Positions 33,977 through 45,468 of a DNA stretch of 64,000 bases are shown here, piece by piece (the first letter of the stretch is position 1; every line of letters starts with the position of its first letter). The stretch spans positions 10,674,041 to 10,738,040 of the forward strand of contig CM055835.1 of NCBI GenBank assembly GCA_029582265.1, written 5' to 3'. This DNA comes from Zoroaster sp. YZ-2022. Its lineage: Eukaryota; Echinodermata; Asteroidea; Forcipulatida; Zoroasteridae. Below the pieces are notes generated by a model. The model was given only the letters and a program-made list of their open reading frames with translations. It had not been told where the DNA came from and did not search any database. The position numbers and the translations under genes were made by a program.

Positions 33977-34183
33977 TCATCTTGAGTTTATTTTATTTTT
34001 TTCTCCTAGATCACTCATTTCAATATCACCATTGGCGTCATAAAACTGTTCTTCTTCTTGGGGTAAAGGAGATGATGGTGGTGTTGGTAACTTTCGACTT
34101 GTTTTTTCCCTAACTGATGGACTTTTTAGCTTTTTTAAAGTTTCATCTACATTTTCTTGTATTTTAACTTTTTTCCTCTTAAT
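33977..34183 (-). CDS. C-terminal part of an unknown element protein, cut by the gap
   Basis: 68 codons remain before the 500-N gap. The visible part is a basic segment (IKRKKVKIQENVDETLKKLK), a Pro/Ser linker (KLPTPPSSPLPQEEEQFYDA) and an acidic end with the stop TGA at 33977-33979. The stop overlaps a possible ATG of the next gene as ATGA. The disordered, charged tail gives no family. Its N-terminal domain, possibly a recognisable viral enzyme or capsid protein, is hidden in the gap. Confidence 0.5.
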   Translation of the reverse strand: MKRKKVKIQENVDETLKKLKSPSVREKTSRKLPTPPSSPLPQEEEQFYDANGDIEMSDLGEKNKINSR

Positions 34184-34683
34184 NNNNNNNNNNNNNNNNN
34201 NNNNNNNNNNNNNNNNNNNNNNNNNNNNNNNNNNNNNNNNNNNNNNNNNNNNNNNNNNNNNNNNNNNNNNNNNNNNNNNNNNNNNNNNNNNNNNNNNNNN
34301 NNNNNNNNNNNNNNNNNNNNNNNNNNNNNNNNNNNNNNNNNNNNNNNNNNNNNNNNNNNNNNNNNNNNNNNNNNNNNNNNNNNNNNNNNNNNNNNNNNNN
34401 NNNNNNNNNNNNNNNNNNNNNNNNNNNNNNNNNNNNNNNNNNNNNNNNNNNNNNNNNNNNNNNNNNNNNNNNNNNNNNNNNNNNNNNNNNNNNNNNNNNN
34501 NNNNNNNNNNNNNNNNNNNNNNNNNNNNNNNNNNNNNNNNNNNNNNNNNNNNNNNNNNNNNNNNNNNNNNNNNNNNNNNNNNNNNNNNNNNNNNNNNNNN
34601 NNNNNNNNNNNNNNNNNNNNNNNNNNNNNNNNNNNNNNNNNNNNNNNNNNNNNNNNNNNNNNNNNNNNNNNNNNNNNNNNNNN
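34184..34683. other. Assembly gap (500 N)
   Basis: Fixed-size placeholder. It truncates the virus-like element, so missing sequence could hold replication or packaging genes. Confidence 1.
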
Positions 34684-35200
34684 TGGACGGAAAAGTGAGG
34701 TAACTTTTTTCGTCCAATTTTTATGGAAATTTGAGGGTGAAAAAATAAATAAAAAAATAAAATAAATAAAATAAATCAACTCAAATTAGTTCTAGTATAA
34801 GCCTGCATGTCCATTCACATGTTGAAACACTTTTTGGTCGGTTTCAGGTACTTAAAAATAAATAACAACCATTGGAAAAACTGCTAACGTGACGGATGCA
34901 AAGTGGCCCCCTTTATTGTGTTTTATGTCTTATGATGAAATAATTTCTCAGGATGACCGATACGTACTTGTATCAGCTTTACGCCAAGTAAGTTTTCAGA
35001 TAATTTGTTTATTTGATAAATCTGGTAATTACCAATGTTGTACCTTCCTTTTTAAGGATATAAGCTAACTTGATCATGCATTTTTACACAAGATGAATAA
35101 TATATACTTGAACATGTACATGGCCATAAAGATCCTCTCTATAATGTTATTACAGAAAGAAAAAAAATTCTATAGTGGTTATAATTACTAGAATTCATTT
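34684..35200. other. AT-rich non-coding DNA with a dispersed repeat
   Basis: 34730-34780 is an A/T-only tract. 35017-35057 is an inverted copy of the AAGGGAAGGTACAACATTGG family. No element gene continues on this side of the gap, so the element's right end probably lies within or just at the gap. Confidence 0.5.
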
Positions 35201-35511
35201 AGGTAAAACTTGTAGCTTTGCATGGTGAGGATGATAAGTAAGACTAATTGCGGTGACACCATGTGGAATCTCAATTGAGTAGTAATTAGTTCTGAAAAGA
35301 ACTGGAGGTACACAATGTACAACTCGACGTTTCGATCAGTATGCTCTGATCGTCCTCAGTATGTTCTGATTGTCCTCAGCATGTTCTGATCGTCCTGAGG
35401 ACGATCAGAGCATACTGATCGAAACGTTGAGTTGTACCTCCAGTTCTTTTCAGAACTAATTACTACTCAATTGAGATTCCACATGGTGTCACCGCAATTA
35501 GTCTTACTTAG
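35201..35511. repeat. F1 foldback element, reference copy
   Basis: The arms 35241-35368 and 35388-35509 are inverted repeats containing GACTAATTGCGGTGACACCATG, AGTTCTGAAAAGAACTGGAGG, TCGACGTTTCGATCAG and TATGCTCTGATCGTCCT. Around the centre, CTGATCGTCCTGAGGACGATCAG is a perfect palindrome. Related copies are at 8545, 11836, 61801 and 63091. Confidence 0.85.
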
Positions 35512-35784
35512 AATTCATTTGCAAAGTAATTTGATAAACTGTATATAAATGTTAGTACCTTATAGATAAGAAAGATTTCAAGGGATGATTGATATCAACA
35601 TTACACCAAGTTAGTTTTATGTATTGTTTGTGATCATTTATGTTTGCCAAGAATGCCAATAGTGGTAACAAAACATTGTCCAGTGACTTCTGCCGATAAC
35701 TCAAAATGTTTACCAAGAAGAAGTAATGTTCATCTAGTGATTATTGAAAAAAAGGGTTTGTTTTTTTAGGGGAGTGTGTATATA

Positions 35785-36118
35785 TACTGAACAGCAAAAG
35801 AAACGCAAGTCCGAGGACAGCAAAAGAAACGCAAGTCCGAGGTCTTGTCAAGTTTTCAAACAGAAGACAAACCATTTTGATTCTAATCACTCATTTAATG
35901 AAAAATGCTTTCAATTTGTGAGCTGAAAGTGACTGTTGAATGTGAAAATCTTGCAATGCAATTTCAACAGTCACTTTCAGCTCACAAATTGAAAGCATTT
36001 TTCATTAAATGAGTGATTAGAATCAAAATGGTATGTCTTCTGTTTGAAAACTTGACAAGACCTCGGACTTGCGTTTCTTTTGCTGTCCTCGGACTTGCGT
36101 TTCTTTTGCTGTTCAGTA
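35785..36118. repeat. Near-perfect palindromic MITE (mariner-type ends)
   Basis: The TIR TACTGAACAGCAAAAGAAACGC is repeated twice at each end, and the arms (about 155 bp each) are almost perfectly complementary with a loop near 35940-35965. Flanking TA and the CTGA..CAGCAAAAGAAAC ends fit a Tc1/mariner-type MITE. Confidence 0.85.
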
Positions 36119-37629
36119 TACATGTATTTACATACTAGTTTTAAAGATCTTTCCTGAAATGCACATCTTGTCCCGTGAAAAAAACGGACCATGCGTCCTT
36201 TTAGGTCTTTCCAGCTTACTCTTGATTTTTGGTTCAGAATCAGTATGCTTGAATTGACATATGTTTGGCATATTACACACATTAATCATCGTAACTTAAT
36301 TATCAATCGATGGCAAACCTGAGGCACACATGGATGGAATGTTTCTTCTACCCCTCTAGAGAATAACCCCTCACATAATGTTGTAAAGGTGGTTGAGTAA
36401 CCACATTTGAGCCTTCCTTTATTGGATACAACTCATGGGGGAATAATGTCATTGGATTACAAGCCATCCAAATCCAGCTAAAAAGGTGTCATTTGCCATA
36501 GTTTTCCCTCTGTCACATCTGTTTAATTGAGTAATAATTCAGAGCCATGATCAAGAGCATTGAAAAATTGCTGTGGATTTTTCTGTCCAAGTACTCAGTA
36601 TATTTCCTGAGAGATGCAGGAAAATGTATATAATTGCCTGACAGATCTGATGAGCATACTGTATCTCTTTAGTAGCAGTGGGTCTGATGGGGGATTAGGG
36701 CAAATTGCGTTATGAGAAATGGGGCCACCCGTTTTGGATCTGAAGTCGGTCGTAAGTCACTGGAGGGAACGGTTAGATTTACTGTATTAGGCCAGGATTC
36801 TGTGGTATTCAGTCAGTCTCAGTCGATCTAGCCATACTAGAGACATACCTAGATGTCCAGGGGCAGATCCAGGGTCACAGAAAATGGGAGGCGCACGCAC
36901 AAACTGCTATCAAACACAGTCTTGGGAATTCATAGAATCTCCCCCCAAAAAACGGAGGGAAACCACTACGCATGCGTCAAATTGAAATGCTAGTGTGGCC
37001 GTGAAGTTGTTGATCAGAGTGAACACGGCAGTCCGTTGTTGTTTATGCACATGCGCGTCAAAAATGTGGGCTGCACTAGCATTTCAAATTGTGTGTGGTA
37101 GCGGTTTGTGATTGTAGCGTTCGTGTAGCGCCATCGGATCGTGTATCAGAAACTTACAAACACAGTCTTGAACCAAGACTAGCTTAGTATACATGTAGTT
37201 AATAGACTTCTAAATCCAGCCTTTGCAGCATTGCAAATACACAAAGCATGCGTTATATTGGAAACACACAGAGCAGTACGCATTTAAGACCCATTTAAGG
37301 TACAGTTTGTACAAACGTTAACCTCCAAGGATATGCTGTTTCTTTTTGAGAACTTGTGAAATCAGTAGTTAGAAAGTGACGTCATGAAATGCCTGAATGT
37401 ATTATTTCTGTACATAGTATAATACTGTGGACTGTGTGTAATACAAGACAGGCACACTTCATACAGGTAATAGACATCTGCTTCCAGTGATCTTTACGTT
37501 GCCTGTTGGGTACGTTCCCATTATGGTCACATTGTGGAACGATTCTATTTCTCATCCATACCATGGCCTGCACGATCAATACTCATTAGTAACGCTGATA
37601 TCCTGTGTTTTGTTGTCGCCTCTCTCCAG
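36119..37629 (+). other. Non-coding, presumed HS2ST1 intron
   Basis: Contains an 18-bp inverted repeat (36978-36995 with 37074-37091, CAAATTGAAATGCTAGTG) next to CATGCG tracts. No HS2ST1 exon with the sulfotransferase PAPS-binding region was found here. Confidence 0.5.
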
Positions 37630-37727
37630 ACATTTGATCAGTGTGTGGCCCGGCGAGGCTATGACTGCTCCGAGCAGAAGCTGTGGATTCAGGTACCCTT
37701 CTTCTGTGGACATGCTCAGGAATGCTG
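37630..37727 (+). CDS. HS2ST1: Heparan sulfate 2-O-sulfotransferase 1, internal exon
   Basis: A 98-base exon between TCTCCAG (acceptor) and GTGAGT (donor). It encodes TFDQCVARRGYDCSEQKLW and VPFFCGHAQECW, matching the conserved HS2ST segment with two disulfide pairs (CVAxxGxDC and CGHxxEC). The enzyme is a Golgi type II membrane protein that transfers sulfate from PAPS to the 2-O position of iduronic acid in heparan sulfate. It ends in phase 2 and joins the next exon through the Trp codon. The N-terminal exons (membrane anchor, PAPS site, catalytic His) were not found to the left within the window. Confidence 0.95.
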
Positions 37728-38959
37728 GTGAGTGAATGGACTGCATTTAGTGGATGCCGCCATGAGGGGTTGGCAGGGCTCAAATTGAAGAAAAATAATC
37801 ACTGTATACCATTAAATAAAATGTTTCCGAAATAAATCAAGTTACCATTGACAAATGGAAAGAAAGGAGGGGTGGATCCAGCATCTCAATAAATGGGGCA
37901 CATGACAAAAAAGGGGACACACTGCCAAAAAAAGAAAGAAAGGGGGAACATCCCCCATTTGATCCCCTCCCCCTGGATCTGCTAATAATTCAAAGCCATA
38001 TACAGCATAAATTGTAATATACAGTTCAAGTCAATGACATTACAATGCAATGAACAGTGTACATATATACGTAAAACTTAACTGATCTATAATTTGTAAC
38101 ATACAATTCAATGCAAAGATCACGTACTCCACATTCAGTGTCCAAACTATGTAAAACTAACCTCACAGAAATACAAACTGATTCAATTTCATTTGTAAAT
38201 TACAGTTCTTAAAGTCAAGGACAGTACAGTGCAATGCAGTGAGCCCACAATGTCCGTAGTACTAGAAACTAAAATGGTTGTATCATTTTAGGCTGCATAG
38301 GCCAGCAAACCTGTTTTACAAATACAATCAGAGATTGACAGTTGCTATAGTAACATCGTACTCTGTGTCTACAGTTGCTCATATAGGTTGGATCTAAGCA
38401 AATGAGCTTGATGGGGTTTACAATATTGACAAACAGTAGCAAAGCCGAACATAAAGCCACCATTTTTACTACCACTTTAACAAACTTTTGAGATGTGATC
38501 ATTTATGCAAATAATGCTAAGGAAGATTACTGTGTGAAGCTGTGTGAAATAGCCTATAGTGCTGTGTATAAAAAGCTAATTACGTTATCATCAGTCACTG
38601 AATGGAGTAATTGCGTAGCGGCAAGATATCTTGTCATCAACTCTTAACAGGTTTTAGATCTGGTCATCTTTGTCGATTCCCTGACGGCAATACAATGATT
38701 ATCATAATCCAATATAGTCCAGCTCCAATATCCAATCCAACAGCCATATATATTTAACTCAACACTTGCTAATTATTTAGCCTAATGCAGGTTTCATAAA
38801 TAAGGGAATATAAAGTTTGTCTCGCGGTCTGTGCAAGTCTTTACTGCAGGATAAAGACCGAGCGGCAGTGGCCACGGGTGGTTAAGGACCGCCCGTAGGC
38901 ACGACGTTGACATTATGACCCTGTTTCCTCACTGGTAACATTTGTCTCCCCCACTGCAG
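37728..38959 (+). other. HS2ST1: HS2ST1 intron
   Basis: A GT..AG intron. 37867-37985 has GGATCCAGC..CTGGATCTGC inverted ends of the 'GGATCCAGG' type seen in small hAT-like elements. 38820-38940 is GC-richer without a coding frame. Confidence 0.8.
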
Positions 38960-39117
38960 GGTCCCCGGTAGTCGGTGGGCATTAGAGCAAGCCAAATTCA
39001 ATTTAGCCAATCACTACCTGCTAGTGGGCGTGACAGAGGAGATGGAGGAGTTTGTCATCATGTTAGAATCAGCGCTGCCCTCTATGTTCAGGGGTGCCGT
39101 CGAACTATTCAAAACAG
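38960..39117 (+). CDS. HS2ST1: Heparan sulfate 2-O-sulfotransferase 1, penultimate exon
   Basis: 158 bases between CACTGCAG and the donor GTTTGT, in phase with the exons on both sides. It encodes VPGSRWALEQAKFNLANHYL, VGVTEEMEEFVIMLESALP and FRGAVELFKTG, matching the SRWA..AK.NL...FLVGVTEE and P..FRGA..L... core of HS2ST. The frame is intact. Confidence 0.96.
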
Positions 39118-39409
39118 GTTTGTAATATCACAAAGTACAATGAAGTACAAGGGTAAAATAAAGTAGAAGGGTTGTGGGGACACCATGAGCAAGTATCTCT
39201 CTAGAAGTGTGGGTGGTTTTTAAGAACTTCGGTGTAAAATGGCTTTTCAATCTGTGTGCCTGCTGCGATCATCATGCATTTGACACTGTCTATAAGCAAT
39301 TTGCATCATGCATTGAATGATTTCATCAGATGTGGTTAAAGCCAGTACACACTTTTGGTAAAATGTCTGTAATCGCATCCATACTGTAATAAGTATTGAG
39401 AGATATATA

Positions 39410-39673
39410 CTACTCAAAACAATTTAGGGAACACCGGATTTTTAACATCAAATAGGTTTGAAATGTTCCATGAACCGGGATTTTCATTTGCAACCCCCTC
39501 TCTCTTTCAGTAGGTCATGTCATGAAAATGTGTAATCACTACATGCATCCTTTATCATCTGTTTCATTATGCAGTTGTTTCTCATCAATTCTGTGAAACA
39601 TTGTGTTCATCTGAAATAAATGATCTTGCTTTAACTGAGATTATTCCGGTGTTCCCTAAATTGTTTTGAGTAG
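39410..39673. repeat. Mariner-type MITE in HS2ST1 intron, copy 1
   Basis: A 264-bp element with terminal inverted repeats CTACTCAAAACAATTTAGGG..AACAC and flanking TA duplications. It is nearly identical to 44812-45073 in the opposite orientation. Confidence 0.9.
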
Positions 39674-41148
39674 TATATATAAAAACCAACCTGTGAAAAT
39701 GTCAGCGTAATTCAGTGTGTCTTCCATAAGAAAATAGTGACAATACATTCATATTGTTTGTATTCGATCCAACGTGGAATTTGTGTCTTTGGATAACAGA
39801 AATTATTTTTGGAAATTATTTCAACTAATTTTATTTATAACAATAGCACCTGAGCTAGAAATATTAAACAAACGTTTTGATACGTGTACCATCATCAACT
39901 TTACACCAAGTAAGTTTTTATGTAAAACTCTAATCATTTTTTGTTTTTCAAGATTACCAATAGCTGCTTTATCCGTTTTTGTATTTATTAATGCATCACA
40001 AATGAATAAATAAATATAAAATGTGAACAAAAAGTTCAACACAAGTTCAAGTTTTCTTTAGGATTGTACAAATCAAGTATGGAGGCGTCAACAAGTCTTG
40101 ATAGTACATCTTGGGAATAGGCAGTGTAATGAATACGCAGGTCTATCACACACATTAGGTATCTTTTGTGTCACTTAAAGAAATATCCTGTTAAGGCGCA
40201 AGGATATTAAGACATTAGTTGATTTATAAGATGCACCTTTCCCTCCCTGGATCCAAATATGGTGAATGTAAACCCAAAGGACCTGTGGAAAGTGATGTCC
40301 ATAATAGACCAGTTGCCACATTGTCTAGGTTTAATGATATTATGTATTTATTAGGTGGGAACAAAGAACTAACTAAATAACACACAATCGTCTGAAATCA
40401 TAAGTGGTGTTAAAGATGTTCCGCCATTCAACTTTTTTGATCAGAACATTGCTATTTTACTTTGAGGAAAAGGGGAACAAATGCTTTAAAATGACATATT
40501 TCACAAAAGTAAGTGTGAGGAACATCGATTAATATATATATTTTTTTCATGGTCAGTTTCATCATGAATTCATATGGGTTCGAGGCAATAGTTCATGTCC
40601 TGTCAATGACTAAAATAATCAATCCCAAATATAGAAATATAGCAAGCAAATTACTTTCATTTGATCAGTAGTCAATATAACCATATGGGAAAAATAATCA
40701 TTGTCATTAAACCAAACTTCTGAAAAAAGTAGTGTGAATATTTTATTTTAAGGTATTGGTTTTCCTTAATCTTAATGGCAATTACTAATGGTCTGATTAC
40801 AACACAAAATGCCAGAAAAATAGTTGGGGGAATAACCAGTGATAAGTCATTAAGTACTTCATTGTTTGTGTATACTAACATGTCAAAATGCACACCATCC
40901 TATCCATAGGCATTCCTAGGAAAGTGCAAGCCGACTTGTGTAAATGCATGCTGGTTTAGCTTATTTTTTAAGATACTGCAAAAATGACATTAACATTTCT
41001 TTGCTTTTCTTTGATTTTTAATACCTCAAAAATGTTAATTGTTAGTTTACAAATTACAAAGTAACTAAATGTGAAAAGTGGTCATTAGCTAGACAAAGAT
41101 GTTAGTTTGTTCATAATAGTTCCTCATTGTTTTCACTATTTCCTGCAG

Positions 41149-41369
41149 GTCAAAAGTCCCACCTAAGGAAAACATCCAACAAGCTAGCACCCTCCGAAGA
41201 AACCATCAACTTCTTTAAATCTTCACCAATCTGGGAGGTGGAGGAAGAATTCTACAATTTCGTTTTGGATAACTTCCACATGCAGAAAAAGCGAAGTCTA
41301 AAGACAGTTGCTGGAGCAGTAGTACCGATCAGTGGGCAGTTTTTATACGAGAAAATCCGCCCCAAGTGA
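41149..41369 (+). CDS. HS2ST1: Heparan sulfate 2-O-sulfotransferase 1, terminal exon
   Basis: 221 bases from the acceptor TTCCTGCAG to TGA at 41367-41369. It encodes QKSHLRKTSNKLAPSEETI, the acidic/aromatic helix IWEVEEEFYNFVLDNFHMQK and the terminal FLYEKIRPK, matching the GKKSHLRKT..P...I and YEKI.PK end of HS2ST. All three exons splice in frame. The intron between 39118 and 41148 has no exon. A probable poly(A) signal AATAAA is at about 41584. Confidence 0.96.
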
Positions 41370-44300
41370 CATTCAAAGTGCCCCCGTGTCCATTTGTAAA
41401 GCAAGTATTATTTTTGTTTTGTTGCAAGGTGGTTTACTATTCCTGTATTTCCTATACCTTTTGTGAACTTACTGCTAGAAAATATAGGAATAAGTGAATA
41501 ACCTTTACGGGGGTTAAGTTAAGATTTAAGTTAGATTTCAGAAACTTTCCTATTTATATAGTAGCTTTAGGAGGAAGGGGGCCAAATAAAATTCTTTTTG
41601 TAATTTTACCGTTTTGAGATCCAAGAAAGTGAATCCCTGAATAAATAGCAACATAACATATAAGTACCAGACTATGTGGATCTAACATGGACCATGTCAG
41701 AAATGCAAGAATCATTTTGTTGGTGTATGTCCAAAATAAACTGGTGCCCCTGAATGACGACCCCACAACATAGTGATTTGTGAACCATAACCAAGTGAGC
41801 CCGACAAGTAGTGGCCACAGTACACCTCATGATAACCATTGTTGCCTGTTGGTTTAGACAAGGTTTTCATGCACACGATTTTAAAGACAAGATTGTCTGA
41901 ATGGTGTTGCCCATAGCCAGATAATGTGGTCATTTGTGAATCTGTACACGCCTGGTGGTAGGTGAAAACATAGCCTGGGAAACTGTCTGTATGTCACTGT
42001 TTTAAATCAACTTCATTCCAATACCCAGATGTCAGGCTACGAAAAGCCTCATGCGTGCATGAATTTTTGTGTACAAGTCATGCACAGGGACAGTTATAGG
42101 GTTACAACGGCATTGAAACAAATAGCACTTTCAATGTATGTTGTTATTTTCACCTTGGCAGGTTAGGACAATCTACCATGGTTTTTTAGGAAGTGTTGTT
42201 GATCGAACTCACCTAATTTTTGGGGTTAGCACCTGGTGTGTTGACCGGCCAGCTGGTGTTGCACACACACTAGCTTTAGTTGAGATAGTAAAACAATATC
42301 CCAGTAGCTCACAAATGTTATTTACAATGATGCCAGGAACAACTTCGAACTATTTATTATACAGTTAACCAACAGTTATCATAAAGCAGAGAACTCAACG
42401 GTCCGATAAAGTTCTGAAGAGGTCGAAAAATTAAAGATGGTGCCGTCCATTAAAACTTAGCACATGCATTTTCCAATTTACACGTGAGTTTACTGTCAGA
42501 AATGTTCCACGCAAAATACTAATATTATGGTTGAAATAGTTCACCCAATCGAAGTGTGGGTCCGCACAGGAATGTATACTGTTCCTTGCTGAAGTCCCGA
42601 AAAAGACTGGTCAAAAAAATGGAATCCATACACAATCTGAACTTTCTCAGCACGCAAATTGACGAACACCGCATGCTCGAAAGAAAACAAAAACTATACA
42701 CTGTACAATATGTGACCTAGAGGTCACGCTTGTCAAACGGCCTCCTATGGCACGCCTGAGGGCGCATAAATCAAATCAAATGCCGCGACAGTTTCATTTA
42801 CCAGGTGTGTAGAGAGTCCAAACAACAGAAATAGACATATGTGTAGAGCGTATCCATAGAGGTAAAAGTTGCACAAGGCCATCATAAGTATTAGCCTCTG
42901 AGTACATGTGCTGTTAATAGATCAATTAACCCAGAGTTTGGCATAGCCTGTTATTCTTTTCATTAACCCTAACCTTCCCAAATCCTCCAAAATCCTCTTT
43001 GCTAAAGTGAAGGATTGAGGTTACATGCTACATGCTCTTTGCTAAAGTGAAGGATTTTGGAGGATTGAGGTTATTAGGCATACTTTCCTTTCCATGGTAC
43101 ATGTACATCCATGTTTGTTGTCATGATTGCAAGGTCAGTGCTTGGGTCAGTGGACACTGTTTATTGCTCCATGCATGCAGGGAGGGTCCCTGGCCATGTA
43201 CATGTACCACAGATTAGAAACACATGTGTGCATACATGTCATGTGCTTGCTTTACTACTGAAGGATTTTGGAGGATTTTGGAGGATTCAGGTTATGTGTA
43301 AGCAAATGGGCCTAGGGAGTTAGGAAGGATTCAGGTTATGTGTAAGAAAATGGGCCTAGGGAGTTAGGATTAAACAACTCCACTTGGACCCATTCTGGGA
43401 TCTTGTTGTTATGGGGGCATTTTAGAACAGAACAAGAGAGTGCATCATTTTCTGTGAATACTGTACATGCTTAACATTTTTTTAATGTGCTATGCATATT
43501 TGGTATGGTTTTTGATGCCTGATTAAAAGGTTTTTATGAAAACTCATTGATAAAGTAGTTTGTAGCTCAACTGTAAATGCTGTACAATTTATTTGGTGAA
43601 GTGTTGGTGAAGTATGGGATGTGGTCAGATCATATGACATTAAGTCACATGATTAGCATTTTTTGTGCATTGTTAATTACAGAGAAATACATAGAGCAAA
43701 CAAATATTAAAGATGTATCGCCTGTGGTTTTTTTTAAATATTTTGCTGGTAATTGCTTGAATTTTGTTTTCTCATCAGAATATTGCTATTTTGCAAGAGT
43801 AAATTTCAAAAATAATTGTGCAGAGATTGTATTTATAGTATGTCCTGAAATGAATTTATGGTGGATCCCCATCATAAATTCATTTTGGCCCATATTAGTT
43901 AAACCAAACTTATGACAATTATTTTGTGAAATACATGTACCTAATTACGAAATGTTTGTTTTTTCCTTTCTAAAACAAAATAAGTAATCATCTGATGAAA
44001 ACTACAATTTTCGGCACAATGGCAATAAAACACTTGCAATCATTAAAGGGAAGGTACAACATTTGTAATTACAAGATTATATATAATTACTAAATTATAA
44101 TCTAAAACTTACTTGGTGTAAAGTTGAGAAAACAGGAATTGCTATGTTGAATTTACAAAAGGTTTTGTAAAACATAAATTCATGTAGCAGTTTTTTGTTT
44201 ATTTCTCAAAGACATAAGCACCTGTTGTGTTGAAACTTAAATAGGTTAGTTTTATGATATTTGTGTGGCAGTCGGGGAAACCCGTCAGAAGTCGCCACGC

Positions 44301-44811
44301 ACATTTTGTAATTATGGACCGATTTACGTAAAAATTGACCATAACTCCATTATGTGAAAAATCTTAGTTTGAAAGAAATGAAAAACACTTTTACACTATT
44401 TTTACTATAATGTCAATTTCACCTCAATTCAAGGGATTTACGTTTACTGCATAGCCAACTTTGAAGCCTAATTTCTCCGTTTGTGGGTTTTAGAACCGTC
44501 TTTGAAAGGTCATAACTTTAGTTGTGGTTTGAATATTGAACTCATTAAAACTGTTATGAGATCAGTAAAGGGTGTATTACTTGATTAAATGCTCAACAAG
44601 AATTTAAAAAATTTGACCATGTGTTGGGTTTTCCTGGACCGCCACACATATTGCTTGAAAACCAGTGGATTGAAATGCATGTATGTTACCAAATACATTG
44701 TTGTACATTCCCTTTGTGTACCATGTCAATTCTCAGATGACTTGTTCTTGATCACATTCTAGGGAGATATTATGACCCAACATGATAAAATCTGACATAA
44801 AGTCATATATA
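41370..44811. other. 3' UTR, then non-coding with local repeats
   Basis: 41370 to about 41600 is probably the HS2ST1 3' UTR. 42960-43390 holds short direct repeats (CTTTGCTAAAGTGAAGGATT; GAAGGATTTTGGAGGATT; CAGGTTATGTGTAAG..GGGCCTAGGGAGTTAGG). 44047-44125 is a copy of the AAGGGAAGGTACAACATT family followed by ACTTGGTGTAAAGTTGA. An open frame at 43577-43915 has no domain features. Confidence 0.5.
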
Positions 44812-45073
44812 CTACTCAAAACAATTTAGGGAACACCGGAATAATCTCAGTTAAAGCAAGATCATTTATTTCAGATAAACACAATGTTTCACAGAATTGA
44901 TGAGAAACAACTGCACAATGAAACAGATGATAAAGGATGCATGTAGTGATTACACATTTCATGACATGACTACTGAAAGAGAGAGGGGGTTGCAAATGAA
45001 AATCCCGGTTCATGGAACATTTCAAACCTACTTGATGTTAAAAATCCTGTGTTCCCTAAATTGTTTTGAGTAG
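44812..45073. repeat. Mariner-type MITE, copy 2 (opposite orientation)
   Basis: A 262-bp inverted copy of 39410-39673 with the same TIRs and TA flanks. Only a handful of differences are seen, suggesting recent movement. Confidence 0.9.
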
Positions 45074-45268
45074 TATATTACAGTATACCTGGTGGTTTTG
45101 TGACTGCTTTGGTGTCAAACAGCCTTCATGATGTTTTAACTGATATAAAGATTTTTACCTTTGATAAAGATCCTGCTAAGGTTCAAAACGGAAGGCCACT
45201 ATTACAGTTCGTTTCGAGTTGTAAGCAGTACAGTAAACACTGTATTTATTTTGTTTTAGGTTGTTATG

Positions 45269-45468
45269 TACATAACAGCAAAAGAAACGTCACCCCCTAA
45301 AGTCTGAGAACATGTTTAGCATGACGAATTTTGAGGTCAACCAAATTTGCCACAATGTGTTCGTGTTACACTCCATACTCATAATATTCTTCATAAAACA
45401 AATTATATTAATTATAAAATGAAAATAATAAATATTTTTAGGGGTGACGTTTATTTTGCTGTTATGTA
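45269..45468. repeat. Mariner-type MITE with AACAGCAAAAGAAACG ends
   Basis: TACATAACAGCAAAAGAAAC..GTCACCCCCTAAA at the left returns inverted as TTTAGGGGTGACG..TTTATTTTGCTGTTATGTA at the right. It is related in its ends to 35785-36118. Confidence 0.8.

Larger units (their letters stand above)
28740..34183. mobile_element. Endogenous virus-like element (capsid-type gene cassette)
   Basis: About 5.4 kb of intronless genes on both strands with almost no spacing, quite unlike the surrounding DNA. Gene order: zinc protein (+), membrane/PPPY protein (-), two MASIYGPSRT paralogues (-), penton-like protein (-), large tail-anchored protein (+), coiled-coil membrane protein (-), truncated protein (-). 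The DNA is AT-rich yet CpG-rich. No polymerase, integrase, ATPase or protease is visible. The left edge is arbitrary (set at the CRE pair) and the right edge is lost in the assembly gap; no terminal inverted repeat could be established. The proteins resemble, from memory, uncharacterised multi-copy proteins of cnidarian and other invertebrate genomes. A Polinton/PLV/adintovirus-related or separate viral lineage are all possible. Confidence 0.7.

Noticed and set aside
28740..34183. Naming the element a Polinton/Maverick or adintovirus
   Set aside because: No type-B polymerase, integrase, protease or packaging ATPase and no terminal repeats can be seen. One penton-like protein is not enough.
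34147..34779. Frames running through the second N gap
   Set aside because: Only the 33977-34183 tail has coding character. Extension across N or joining with 34684-34717 is not justified.
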